64,000 nt of DNA from Alteromonas halophila (lineage in GTDB: Bacteria; Pseudomonadota; Gammaproteobacteria; Enterobacterales; Alteromonadaceae). Below are positions 42,884 through 52,064 of this stretch, piece after piece; within the stretch, counting starts at the first letter, position 1; each line of letters opens with the position of its first letter. The position numbers and the translations under genes are program-made. Under the pieces are notes generated by a model. The model was given only the letters and a program-made list of their open reading frames with translations, had not been told where the DNA came from and did not search any database. Location: positions 434,001-498,000 of the forward strand of contig NZ_BMXP01000002.1 in assembly GCF_014651815.1 (NCBI RefSeq). Direction: 5' to 3'.

Positions 42884-45016
42884 ATGCCTCACATCAGATC
42901 CGCACTTAGCAAAGCGACGCTTTTATTATTCGCTGCATCAGCCACGGCACAAACACAATCATCCGATAACAATGAAAGCGAGCTGGAACATATTGAAGTC
43001 AACCCTTTGCAGTCGTACAGAAGCACCGCGACCAAATCGTCACTCAGACCGATTGATGCGCCGGTAAGTATTGATGTTATTGACCAGGAACTGCTGCAGC
43101 TTCGTCAGGCAGATAGTGTGAATAAAGCGTTGCGCTATGTGTCGGGTGTGACAACTGAGAGCCGGCCAACTATCACTATTTTTGACCAGTTTACTATCCG
43201 CGGCTTTACTACCTACCAGACGTTCTATGACGGCTTACCGCTGCTTACAAATAACAGCTGGAACCTGTACCCACAGGTGGATGCCTTTGCCACAGCCTCC
43301 CTTGAAATTCTCAAAGGACCCGCGTCTTCCCTGTATGGCCTGGTACCGCCGGGTGGGCTTGTCAATCAGGTAGCGAAATATCCGCAGGATACGTCCCAAA
43401 CCCTCGTACGTGCGGTTGTCGGTTCCGACAGCCTTACCGAGCTCGGTGTGGATAGCAGCGGCGCGTTAAATGACGTCAGTCGCTACCGTCTGGTTGCTCT
43501 TGCGCGAGCACGTGATGGCTATCAGGACACGACAGAAACAGAACGTTATACGCTGGCACCATCCGTAACTATGGATATTTCAAAGGCGACAGAGCTGACA
43601 CTTTCTGCGTACTATCAGGACGACCCTCAAATGGTACCGTCCACGCCGCTGCCAGGCATCGGCACGCTCTATGACGCGCCTTATGGAAAGCTGGCCCCTG
43701 ACACTTATGCCGGTGATGAAAACTGGAACGAATTTTCACGTGAAGTGCTGATGCTGGGCTACAAACTTAATCATCAGATCAATGACGACTGGTCATTGTT
43801 ACAAAAACTTCGCTACACCGATGCCGACGCATTGCAGCGAAACACATACCACAACGCACTTGCTGAGGACAATGTCACGCTGCAGCGTGCTGCCTACTCG
43901 ACCGACGAGCATATTGATGGGGTAACCGTCGATACACAGCTGGCCGGCGCTCTGGACACCGCAGGGGTGTTTCATCAGGTGCTGGTGGGGGTCGACTATC
44001 AGAAGTCTGATTCACAGGTTGCGTACCGCGACACACTGGGAACGTCAACGCCAACTCTGAACCTGGCTGACGTGAACAATAACCTGTTTGATAAAGATGC
44101 ACTGCCGCTTTCCTTTTATCAGGAAGATCATCAGATTGATATTCGCCAGCTCGGTATTTATGTGCAGGATGAAATGTCGCTGGGCAACCTGACACTGCTG
44201 TTAAACGGCCGGTACGATCAGTATGACAGCAGTGATGTTGTCGCCAATGTCTATGCTGGCAGTGCCTACGGAAGTCAGGCGGACATCGAACAGTCGGAGT
44301 TTTCAGGCCGGGCAGCGGCGATGTACAGCTTTGACTCTGGCTGGCGGGTTTACGCGAATTATGCCGAGTCGTTCGAGCCTGTAGCCGGCATGGATGCAGA
44401 AACGCAAACGGCTTTTGAGCCGACCACGGCCAGCCAGTTTGAAGTCGGTACTAAATTCCGCAGTCGCGGCGGTCAGACGACATTTACCGGCGCATACTTT
44501 ATTCTTTCTAAGCAAAACGTGGTCGTGAATACGCCTGATTTTGCCCGCCGGACGCAAAATGGTGAGGTTGAGTCAAAAGGTGTGGAATTGGCAGTGGATA
44601 CGCAGTTAGGTGACAACCTCACTGTCCAGGCCAATGCGACATTGCTGGCCATGGAGGTTACTGATAACCCGCTGGATACGGCGCTGGTGGGAAAGACACC
44701 GGTCTGGGTTGCTGAGGAAACGGCGTCACTGTGGGCTAACTACTTCTTTGATGGCGCGGCAAGCGGGCTTATGGTCGGTACGGGGATACGCTATGTGGGT
44801 GAGACGCAGGCGGATAAATATAACAGTGACACAGTCCCTTCATATACACTCGTTGATGCCGTAATCACGTACACCTTACCCCAGTACGACACCAAAGTGA
44901 CAGGTAGCATAAGCAATCTGACAGACAAAACATATGTCGGAGCTTGCTTCGATACCGCTAACTGCTGGTATGGCGCACAGCGGCGAATAGAAGTTGGCAT
45001 TGAAAAGCGGTTCTGA
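42884..45016 (+). CDS. TonB-dependent siderophore receptor
   Basis: A 710-residue receptor: signal peptide (about 1-22, ATAQTQ), a TonB-box-like stretch near ELEHIEVNP, and a siderophore-type plug (VSGVTTESRPTITIFDQFTIRGF in part, ILKGPASSLYG, PPGGLVNQV). The barrel ends with RRIEVGIEKRF. ATG 42884 follows AAAAGGAAAC; an upstream in-frame ATG at 42803 would put the Fur box inside the gene. It resembles ferric hydroxamate or rhizoferrin-type receptors. No permease or ferric reductase genes are adjacent. Confidence 0.92.
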   Translation: MPHIRSALSKATLLLFAASATAQTQSSDNNESELEHIEVNPLQSYRSTATKSSLRPIDAPVSIDVIDQELLQLRQADSVNKALRYVSGVTTESRPTITIFDQFTIRGFTTYQTFYDGLPLLTNNSWNLYPQVDAFATASLEILKGPASSLYGLVPPGGLVNQVAKYPQDTSQTLVRAVVGSDSLTELGVDSSGALNDVSRYRLVALARARDGYQDTTETERYTLAPSVTMDISKATELTLSAYYQDDPQMVPSTPLPGIGTLYDAPYGKLAPDTYAGDENWNEFSREVLMLGYKLNHQINDDWSLLQKLRYTDADALQRNTYHNALAEDNVTLQRAAYSTDEHIDGVTVDTQLAGALDTAGVFHQVLVGVDYQKSDSQVAYRDTLGTSTPTLNLADVNNNLFDKDALPLSFYQEDHQIDIRQLGIYVQDEMSLGNLTLLLNGRYDQYDSSDVVANVYAGSAYGSQADIEQSEFSGRAAAMYSFDSGWRVYANYAESFEPVAGMDAETQTAFEPTTASQFEVGTKFRSRGGQTTFTGAYFILSKQNVVVNTPDFARRTQNGEVESKGVELAVDTQLGDNLTVQANATLLAMEVTDNPLDTALVGKTPVWVAEETASLWANYFFDGAASGLMVGTGIRYVGETQADKYNSDTVPSYTLVDAVITYTLPQYDTKVTGSISNLTDKTYVGACFDTANCWYGAQRRIEVGIEKRF

Positions 45017-45074
45017 ACAATTAATCTGGTAGTCATGACGTCACACGTGGTGTGATGATTGCCTGGCTCTGCAG

Positions 45075-45257
45075 CTACTCAGGCACTGTGGGGGCGTCGA
45101 AGAATGCTGGCGGAACCTTATAACGTTCGGCAATTTGTGCCAGTTCACCGCTAAGGCGCAGTTGCCGGACGCCATCATCAAGCGCGCTGGCAAGTTCCTG
45201 GTGCGCCGCTACTGCCGGAGAAAACGCGATATAGCATGGCTGAAACCTGAATGGGTT
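45075..45257 (-). pseudogene. C-terminal remnant of a periplasmic substrate-binding protein
   Basis: About 60 codons read NPFRFQPCYIAFSPAV, then HQELASALDDGVRQLRLSGELAQIAERY, the usual last part of amino-acid-type ABC transporter binding proteins. The N-terminal two thirds are missing: immediately upstream lies the terminator of the chemoreceptor gene. I read it as the remnant left by a deletion. The boundary with non-homologous sequence is approximate. Confidence 0.6.
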
Positions 45258-45284
45258 ACGGCGCTGTTTCGGAGTTGAAAAAAT

Positions 45285-45314
45285 AAAACAGGGCACCCTC
45301 TGGTGCCCTGTTTT
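45285..45314 (-). terminator. Intrinsic terminator of the chemoreceptor gene
   Basis: Perfect 13-base arms, AAAACAGGGCACC and GGTGCCCTGTTTT, flank a four-base loop. On the minus strand it continues into TTTTATTTTTT. It lies 42 bases past the stop of the chemoreceptor gene. Confidence 0.9.
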
Positions 45315-45356
45315 GAAGCAGTTAAGTCAATCCCGCAGTCAATACCTGCGTGACTG

Positions 45357-47381
45357 TTACACTTTGAACTGGCGGATAGATTGCTGCAACTCGTCAGCCA
45401 GACGCGCAACCTCGTTACTGGAGTCAGACGTTTGTTGCGCACTGGACGTAGTTTCCTCGGCAATACCGACAATGGTTTCCAGCTTCTCGCTGATTTCCTG
45501 TGATACGGTATTTTGCTCACGGGCCGATTGTTCAATCTGCGAGCTGACATCATGGGCCTTATGCACTGCATCGGAAATAATATCCAGTGCTCTGGTAGCC
45601 TTATCTGTCTGCTCAACACACAGTGCAGTCTGCTCTTTACCCTGATCCATTACAGATACAGCTCGCTCTGCACCGGCCTGCAGAACTTCAATCATATCGT
45701 TGATTTCCTGCGTCGATTCCTGTGTCCGGCTGGCAAGCGTTCGTACCTCATCAGCCACGACGGCAAAACCGCGACCCTGCTCACCCGCGCGGGCAGCCTC
45801 AATGGCAGCATTCAGTGCCAGCAGGTTGGTCTGATCGGCAACGCCGCGAATAACATCCAGAATGCCGCCAATGCTGGCACTGTCCTGATGCAGTTTATTA
45901 ATAACATCAGCCGCATCCTCTACATCGCGGGACAGCGTTTCAATGGTGTGCTTATTCTCAAGCGAAATCTTACGCACATTCTCGGCTTCAGTATCGGCAT
46001 GGCGAATCTGGCTCAGGGTGTCTTCGGCATTTTGCATAACCAGCTGCGACGTGGAGTGCATTTGCGTGGTCGCCGTTGCTACCTGGGCAATCTGTGATTT
46101 CTGATTCTGAATCGAGTGAGTTGCCTGCGTGGTCACCGTCGAGGTTTCTTCCGATGCCGCAGCCAGTTGATCGGCCCGCGCATTGATGCCTGCAATCAAT
46201 TCTTTAAGGTTACCAATCAGCTTATTACAGTTACGTGCCAGCTGACCAAATTCATCCTGCGCAGAATCGTCCATGGTGTGGGTCAAATCCCCGGAGGACG
46301 CGATATTGAGTAACTCATTGACCCGGTTAAGCGGGCGGGTAATCGCGCGCACTGTGATATAACCAATCAGGGTCGCAATGGCCACTGAGACCAGCACCAC
46401 GACAATCACGAAAATATTGCCGTTTGACACTGATGAACGCACTTCGCTGTCGATACTTTTGGCCTTGGTGTTGGCCAGGGCCAGCAGTTTCTCAATGTCC
46501 TTGGTTGCTTCAGTGATGTTCTTGTCTGATGCATTCAGTGACTGCTCGGCAGCGTTACGGTGCTCCAGACGGTCAACGTGTAGCTGAACCACACCGTCAG
46601 AGGCGGTAATGGCATTAATGGCGTTATTCACCAGGTCATTGATTTCTGCCAGTGAGCCTGACGCATCGTCGCCATCGGCGGCGTCCATCATCTCAGAGAG
46701 TTGCTCGGCCACTTTATCGACAACCAGGTTCACTTCATTGCCAATGGTATCGGCACGTACCAGCGTATCGGTTTTAATGTATTCATACGAAACGGTGAGC
46801 AGTGACAACAATGATGTTTCAAGCTGGCTGCCAATCTCGGCGGCCTCCTGAAGGTTAGGGTTGTTTTCTACTTCTTCAAGGAATGAAAAGTCCAGCAGGT
46901 AGGTAGACGCATCATCGGCGCTGAATTCAGCTTCGTCCAGCTTATCAGTAATCGAGTTGCGCAGATTCATGTACGAGCGGTGATGGTCATACATCTGCTC
47001 CACGTTGCTGATGTAGTCGTCGTAGGAGGTTTTCACGTTAGCCAGTGATTTTTTCATATCCGCATCATTGGCCACTGCGCTGGCAAGCCGCCCGTATTGC
47101 TCGTCGAAGTTTTCCCGACTCTGCGAGTAGCTGGTATATTTTTCCTCGAGCCCGGCTAAATCCTCTTCTATGTAGGCTTCGAAGGTAAGCCTGCCCATAT
47201 TAAGGAAACTGGCTTTCATCCCATTACTCTCTGATAAAGTCGGCAGTGCGACTGTATTAACCTCTTCAGTGGCATTACCCACATTATTGAGATTAACCAG
47301 AGAGACCGCACTGATGACTATAAGTAACAGGCTGATTGCAACAAACCCACCTATTACCCGCATCGCTATTGTAACTTTCAT
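45357..47381 (-). CDS. Methyl-accepting chemotaxis protein
   Basis: A 674-residue transmembrane receptor. An N-terminal membrane helix (about 8-30) precedes a long helical periplasmic domain (about 31-315). A second helix (about 318-342), HAMP (about 343-396) and a signalling domain follow, with the hairpin tip [32 protein letters not shown] (in pieces). The acidic, helical sensor domain resembles four-helix-bundle types without a known ligand. CAGGAG precedes the ATG. It has no che genes beside it and uses its own terminator. Confidence 0.95.
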   Translation of the reverse strand: MKVTIAMRVIGGFVAISLLLIVISAVSLVNLNNVGNATEEVNTVALPTLSESNGMKASFLNMGRLTFEAYIEEDLAGLEEKYTSYSQSRENFDEQYGRLASAVANDADMKKSLANVKTSYDDYISNVEQMYDHHRSYMNLRNSITDKLDEAEFSADDASTYLLDFSFLEEVENNPNLQEAAEIGSQLETSLLSLLTVSYEYIKTDTLVRADTIGNEVNLVVDKVAEQLSEMMDAADGDDASGSLAEINDLVNNAINAITASDGVVQLHVDRLEHRNAAEQSLNASDKNITEATKDIEKLLALANTKAKSIDSEVRSSVSNGNIFVIVVVLVSVAIATLIGYITVRAITRPLNRVNELLNIASSGDLTHTMDDSAQDEFGQLARNCNKLIGNLKELIAGINARADQLAAASEETSTVTTQATHSIQNQKSQIAQVATATTQMHSTSQLVMQNAEDTLSQIRHADTEAENVRKISLENKHTIETLSRDVEDAADVINKLHQDSASIGGILDVIRGVADQTNLLALNAAIEAARAGEQGRGFAVVADEVRTLASRTQESTQEINDMIEVLQAGAERAVSVMDQGKEQTALCVEQTDKATRALDIISDAVHKAHDVSSQIEQSAREQNTVSQEISEKLETIVGIAEETTSSAQQTSDSSNEVARLADELQQSIRQFKV

Positions 47382-47697
47382 CGGAACTCCTGATGCTCAA
47401 CGTTTTCTTTTTATGGAGATATTCTACCTGCCGGGAAAGACAAAATATACTGCTTAGTCGTGCTTCCCGAACAGACCGCCGGTTTACTGCGTCAGGCTTC
47501 CTGCCAATATCCTGCGGCTTTAGGGGGTGGCCAGAGCATGTGAATGGTTACCACCGTCATTATTATATCGTCAGCCCTGCGTCGTTCTTAAGCCGCAGAT
47601 ACCAAACTTATTCACATTGCGTTGCATACGGACAGTGTTGAAGTAAAAAGTTTTTATACAGTGCGCAGGCTGACTGGCGATAAAAGTGACATCGGGT
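47382..47697. other. Intergenic region upstream of the chemoreceptor gene
   Basis: About 315 bases between the apaH stop and the chemoreceptor start, both on the minus strand. It must hold the chemoreceptor promoter. I looked for a flagellar sigma-28 promoter on the minus strand and did not find a convincing one. No gene or hairpin stands out. Confidence 0.4.
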
Positions 47698-48510
47698 TCA
47701 GGCGGCAACCTGTATCAGACGATTGTCTTCCAGTCGCAGCGCGGTCATTGTCTGCCCCCAAACATAACCAGTATCCAGCGCAATAAACTGATTATCCTGG
47801 GTGTTTCCCTCAAGGGCAGCCCAGTGACCGAACACGATTTTTTCTTCTTTTTTCAGGGAAGGGTTGGAAACAGCAAACCAGGGGGCAAGGTCCGCCGGTG
47901 CCTGAGCGGGGTTACTCTTCGTGGCGAACTCCAGGCTTTTATCCGGCCCGATGAAGCGCATGCGGGTGCAGGCATTTACAATAAACCGCTGACGAGAAAC
48001 AGTGTCTAACTGTTCATCCCAGTGGCTCGGTGTATTGCCATACATCGTTTCCAGCATGGCGTTAAAATCATCGGCACGCAGCCGCGCACTAAGTTCGTCG
48101 CTCATCGCCAGTAACTGCGATATAGACCACCCCGGGTACAGCCCTGCATGAACCATGGTATGCGTATCATTGAGCCGGCAGGCAAGCGGGAACTGGCGTA
48201 GCCAGTCAATCAGCGAATCGAACTGTGGTGAATTGAGAAGCTGGGAAAGGTTGTCGTTGCTTTTCGCCTGACGGATCCCCTGACTGACCGCCAGCAAGTG
48301 CAGATCATGGTTACCCAGAACGGCATGAAAAGCATCGCCCAGGTCGCGCAGATACTCCAGCGTTGACAACGAGTCATCGCCACGTGCGACCAGATCGCCT
48401 ACGGCATAGAGTTTATCCCTGCCAGGCTTAAAGCGGGCTTTTTCCAACAGTTTTTTCAAGCCGCTATAGCAGCCCTGTATGTCGCCGACTACAAGCGTCT
48501 GCGAACCCAT
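47698..48510 (-). CDS. apaH: Symmetrical Ap4A hydrolase
   Basis: A 270-residue metallophosphatase with the calcineurin-like motifs VVGDIQGCY (metal 1), YAVGDLVARGDDS and LGNHDLHLLA. ApaH splits diadenosine tetraphosphate into two ADP and can remove Np4 caps from RNA. ATG 48510 is used because GAGG lies five bases upstream. It is the last gene of the surA-pdxA-rsmA-apaG-apaH operon, 14 bases after apaG. Confidence 0.96.
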   Translation of the reverse strand: MGSQTLVVGDIQGCYSGLKKLLEKARFKPGRDKLYAVGDLVARGDDSLSTLEYLRDLGDAFHAVLGNHDLHLLAVSQGIRQAKSNDNLSQLLNSPQFDSLIDWLRQFPLACRLNDTHTMVHAGLYPGWSISQLLAMSDELSARLRADDFNAMLETMYGNTPSHWDEQLDTVSRQRFIVNACTRMRFIGPDKSLEFATKSNPAQAPADLAPWFAVSNPSLKKEEKIVFGHWAALEGNTQDNQFIALDTGYVWGQTMTALRLEDNRLIQVAA

Positions 48511-48524
48511 ACACACCTCAGAAG

Positions 48525-48905
48525 TTAGTTGATTAGATTAGGTACCGCGAGGCGGAACACATCAATATTGGCACGAAAAGGGGAGCCATCAGCGCGTTCC
48601 ATTTCGTAGTAGCCCTGCATACTGCCTACCGGGGTATCCAGAATCGCACCACTGGTGTACTGGTATTCATCGCCTGCGTCGATTACCGGTTGTTTGCCTA
48701 CAACACCATCGCCAGAGACTTCAGTGGTTTTGCCGTTGGCATCGGTAATAAGCCAGTAACGGGACAATAACTGCACGGGTTGCTGACTGCGGTTGCTAAT
48801 CGTTACCTGATAAGCAAAGGCATACTGGTCCGGCTTTTCTGTTACGTGATCAGGTAAGTGCCGGGTTGCCACATGGATGAGGATCTGTGGATCGGTTGTG
48901 ATCAT
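48525..48905 (-). CDS. apaG: ApaG protein
   Basis: A 126-residue ApaG-domain protein (immunoglobulin-like fold) with the conserved [26 protein letters not shown] and [11 protein letters not shown] blocks. Its biochemical function is unsettled; mutants in other bacteria have been linked to metal ion efflux. ATG 48905 overlaps the rsmA stop by four bases (ATGA), so translation is coupled. Confidence 0.95.
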   Translation of the reverse strand: MITTDPQILIHVATRHLPDHVTEKPDQYAFAYQVTISNRSQQPVQLLSRYWLITDANGKTTEVSGDGVVGKQPVIDAGDEYQYTSGAILDTPVGSMQGYYEMERADGSPFRANIDVFRLAVPNLIN

Positions 48906-49726
48906 AGACAATCTCCGCCCTGCTCATAAACAAAATTGGCCAGTGAGGCGAAGTCATGCAGCGTCAGCACTTCCGCGCGTACACCCGGGTCAATTTCCAG
49001 ATTAGCAATGTCCTGCTCACTAATACAGTCTTTTAGCGCATTTCGGATAGTTTTCCTGCGCTTGTTAAAGGCCAGCGCACACACACGTTCCAGGGTGTCA
49101 ACAGAATGTACATTCACCGGTGAGGTCGGGTGGGGCACAAGGCGCACTACAGCAGAGTCGACTTTCGGTGGCGGCTTAAATGCCCCAGGCGGTACGGTAA
49201 GCACCGGGATCACGCGGCAGTAATATTGTGCCATGACAGAAAGCCGGCCATAGTTTTTAGAGCCAGGACCGGCTGCCAGACGGTTCACCACTTCTTTTTG
49301 CAGCATGAAATGCATATCACTGATGTGTTCAGCATAGTCAAACAAATGAAACATCAGTGGTGTGGAAATATTGTACGGCAAGTTACCGAACACTCTGAGT
49401 TTCTTTTCCTTATCTGGCATTGCCGCAAGCAGCGATGAAAAGTCCAGTGTCAGGGCGTCCTGTTCAATAATGTTCAGTTTGTCAGCATGAAACGGATGGT
49501 GACGCAGGCGTTTTGCCAAATCGCGGTCTAATTCGATAACGGTGAGTCTGTCGACCTGTTCACAGACAGGGTCGGTCAGCGCCCCCAGTCCAGGGCCTAT
49601 TTCTACCAGGTTGTCACCGTTGTCAGGTTGTATTGCAGAGACAATTTTGTCGATAACATAGTCATCGTGTAAAAAGTTCTGGCCAAAACGTTTTCGGGCC
49701 GTGTGCCCCAGATGAGTTTTGCTCAT
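48902..49726 (-). CDS. rsmA: 16S rRNA dimethyladenosine transferase
   Basis: A 274-residue RsmA (KsgA). It shows the SAM loop [11 protein letters not shown], catalytic motif NLPYNIST, and the C-terminal helical domain with [13 protein letters not shown]. It dimethylates two adjacent adenines in the 3' helix of 16S rRNA during 30S maturation. It overlaps pdxA by four bases upstream and apaG by four bases downstream, showing tight operon coupling. Confidence 0.97.
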   Translation of the reverse strand: MSKTHLGHTARKRFGQNFLHDDYVIDKIVSAIQPDNGDNLVEIGPGLGALTDPVCEQVDRLTVIELDRDLAKRLRHHPFHADKLNIIEQDALTLDFSSLLAAMPDKEKKLRVFGNLPYNISTPLMFHLFDYAEHISDMHFMLQKEVVNRLAAGPGSKNYGRLSVMAQYYCRVIPVLTVPPGAFKPPPKVDSAVVRLVPHPTSPVNVHSVDTLERVCALAFNKRRKTIRNALKDCISEQDIANLEIDPGVRAEVLTLHDFASLANFVYEQGGDCL

Positions 49727-50709
49727 TGTTGATGCTGTGCCAGTTCAATTGCTTTTTGTAAGGCTTTGCTGAAGCTGCCTGAATCGGCCTTGCCACTGCC
49801 AGCCAGATCGAGCGCTGTGCCATGATCCACGGACGTTCGTATAAACGGCAGGCCAAGCGTGATATTCACCGAAGCGCCAAACCCTTTGTATTTTAATACG
49901 GGCAGGCCCTGGTCATGGTACATCGCCAGTACCACATCGGCCTGTTCCAGATATTTAGGCTGGAAGATTGTGTCCGCAGGGAGCGGGCCGGTGATGTTCA
50001 GTCCTTCTGCGCGCAGTTCGTCGAGCGCCGGATTAATGACCGTAATTTCTTCTTTACCAATATGGCCGTCTTCGCCGGCATGCGGATTCAGTCCGCAGAC
50101 AAAAATATGGGGCTGACGGATCCCAAACTTTAGCTTGAGGTCGGTATTAATGATGTGGATCACTTTGTAGAGCCGGTCGCGGGTTATTGCGCGGGCTACA
50201 TACTCAAGCGGAATATGGGTGGTTGCCAGGGCGACATTCAGGCCTTCGGTTGCCAGCAGCATCACCACATCCATGGTGTTGGACTGATGCGCAAAAAATT
50301 CGGTGTGGCCACTAAATGACACCCCTGCCTGATTAATAATGCCTTTATGCACCGGACCTGTGACTACTGCGTCGAAGTCTCCGTTGATATTGGCCTGACA
50401 AGCCTGGCGTAACGTTTCGACCACGTAAAGACCATTGGCACTATTCAGTTCGCCGGCAACCACCGGCTCTGCTACGTCTACCTGGCTCACAAATAACTCG
50501 CCGGGCTCCGGTAAGCGGGTCATCGCTGTGTCAAACGGTGTCAGGGTTAGCGGCAAGCCGAGCTCAGCTGCACGGGCCTGCAGCATGGAGCCGTCGGCAA
50601 AAACCACCGGTTGCGCAGTCCATGCGCCCTGCGCCAGCTGAATAATCAGGTCAGGCCCGATACCAGCCGGCTCGCCTGGCGTTACGGCTATTTTGAGAGG
50701 TGCTGTCAT
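49723..50709 (-). CDS. pdxA: 4-hydroxythreonine-4-phosphate dehydrogenase
   Basis: A 328-residue PdxA with [12 protein letters not shown], the metal-binding [15 protein letters not shown] and [16 protein letters not shown]. It is an NAD-dependent enzyme of vitamin B6 synthesis whose product feeds PdxJ, which is encoded at 60.4 kb in this same window. It lies 11 bases after surA. Confidence 0.97.
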   Translation of the reverse strand: MTAPLKIAVTPGEPAGIGPDLIIQLAQGAWTAQPVVFADGSMLQARAAELGLPLTLTPFDTAMTRLPEPGELFVSQVDVAEPVVAGELNSANGLYVVETLRQACQANINGDFDAVVTGPVHKGIINQAGVSFSGHTEFFAHQSNTMDVVMLLATEGLNVALATTHIPLEYVARAITRDRLYKVIHIINTDLKLKFGIRQPHIFVCGLNPHAGEDGHIGKEEITVINPALDELRAEGLNITGPLPADTIFQPKYLEQADVVLAMYHDQGLPVLKYKGFGASVNITLGLPFIRTSVDHGTALDLAGSGKADSGSFSKALQKAIELAQHQQ

Positions 50710-50720
50710 ACTGAGTCCGC

Positions 50721-52004
50721 TTAACTATCCAGAACTTCAATATAAGCTGAATCTCGCATTTCACGCATCCAGGCTTCAGACTCTTCCGAGAATTTACGGT
50801 TAAAGATTAGCTGATAGGCACGGTCTTCTTTGCGTTTGTCTGTGGCATCATCAATGCGTCTGTCCAGTAACTGAATAAGATGCCAGCCGTGGCTCGAGCG
50901 AACGGGATCACTGTACTCACCCGGCTCAAGGTTAGCCAGCGCATCACGAAATGCCGGTACGTAGTTACTGGGATCGGCCCATCCAAGGTCGCCGCCGCGT
51001 AATGCTGACCCCGGATCTTCCGAGTGCTCTCTTGCCAGCTCGCCAAACTCAGCCTCTTCAGCTTTGACCTGCTCGCGGAAATCGGACAGCATTGATTTGG
51101 CTTTCTCTTCACTAAGAATGATGGACGGCTTGATCAGAATGTGGCGCGCATTGACTTCTTCGACGGTGACTTTCTCAATACCGCGCGTGTCTTTAACTTT
51201 TAGAATATGAAAACCGGCGCCACTGCGGATTGGGCCGATTAGCTCACCCTCGCTGTAATTTTGTACTGCTTCAGCGAACAGGGTTGGCATAGAGTTGATG
51301 TTCAGCCAGCCCATATCACCACCTTCCAGTGCCTCTGAGCCCGAGGATGAGGCAATCGCTATTTTGGCAAACTCAGAGCCGTTGTTTAACAGTTCAATGA
51401 CTTTATCCGCACGGTCACGGGCACTGGCAATATCTTCATCCGTGGGATCTGGCGGGAAACCAATAAGAATATGCCCCAGACGGTACTCGGCCTGTTCCGC
51501 ACCCTGTTCTTCAATAATTTTAACCAGGTTATTCACTTCCTGTTCGGTGATGTAAACGCGGCGGCGAACATTGGCGCGGCGAACCTCACCGATAATCATT
51601 TCTTCACGAACATCTTCCCGGTAATCTTCATAGGCAACCCCATCCTGACGCAACTGACGGCGCAGATCATCTAAGGTTGCGCCCTGGTTGGCGGCAATGT
51701 TAGTGATGGTTTGCTCAAGCTGTGGATCGCTGATTTGGATCCCCATACGCTCTGCCATTTGCATCTGCAGACTCTTGGCAATCAGGCGTTCGATGGCCTG
51801 GGTGCGCAGGGCGCGGTCAGAGGGCAGTGACTGATCGTTTTCTTTTGCGTTCTGTCTGACCTCTTCGATCAATGCCTGAATCTCACTCTCGAGTATTACA
51901 CCCTGATCAACGATCACAGCGACGCGGTCAAGGCGGGTTTCCTGTGCGACACCGGAGAACGCTACCAGCGCCCCCAACAACATTGCCCGTATAATGAACT
52001 TCAT
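50721..52004 (-). CDS. surA: Periplasmic chaperone/peptidyl-prolyl isomerase SurA
   Basis: A protein of 427 residues: signal peptide (about 1-19, SGVAQE), an N-terminal chaperone module ([18 protein letters not shown]), two parvulin domains (about 170-270 and 282-380; HILIGFP and [15 protein letters not shown] and [10 protein letters not shown]), and a C-terminal helix. It escorts outer-membrane proteins to the BAM complex; LptD, encoded just upstream, is a known client. ATG 52004 is preferred over the GTG two codons earlier. Confidence 0.96.
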   Translation of the reverse strand: MKFIIRAMLLGALVAFSGVAQETRLDRVAVIVDQGVILESEIQALIEEVRQNAKENDQSLPSDRALRTQAIERLIAKSLQMQMAERMGIQISDPQLEQTITNIAANQGATLDDLRRQLRQDGVAYEDYREDVREEMIIGEVRRANVRRRVYITEQEVNNLVKIIEEQGAEQAEYRLGHILIGFPPDPTDEDIASARDRADKVIELLNNGSEFAKIAIASSSGSEALEGGDMGWLNINSMPTLFAEAVQNYSEGELIGPIRSGAGFHILKVKDTRGIEKVTVEEVNARHILIKPSIILSEEKAKSMLSDFREQVKAEEAEFGELAREHSEDPGSALRGGDLGWADPSNYVPAFRDALANLEPGEYSDPVRSSHGWHLIQLLDRRIDDATDKRKEDRAYQLIFNRKFSEESEAWMREMRDSAYIEVLDS

Positions 52005-52064
52005 AATCACTCTTTTTGTTGGTTAAGGAAGATGCGAATAAGTCTACCTGTTTAGGGTAGCGTT

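Noticed and set aside
47655-47690. Sequence resembling a sigma-28 flagellar promoter near the chemoreceptor gene
   Set aside because: TAAAAAGTTT and GGCGATAA are on the plus strand and about 22 bases apart, not the 11 required, and point away from the chemoreceptor.
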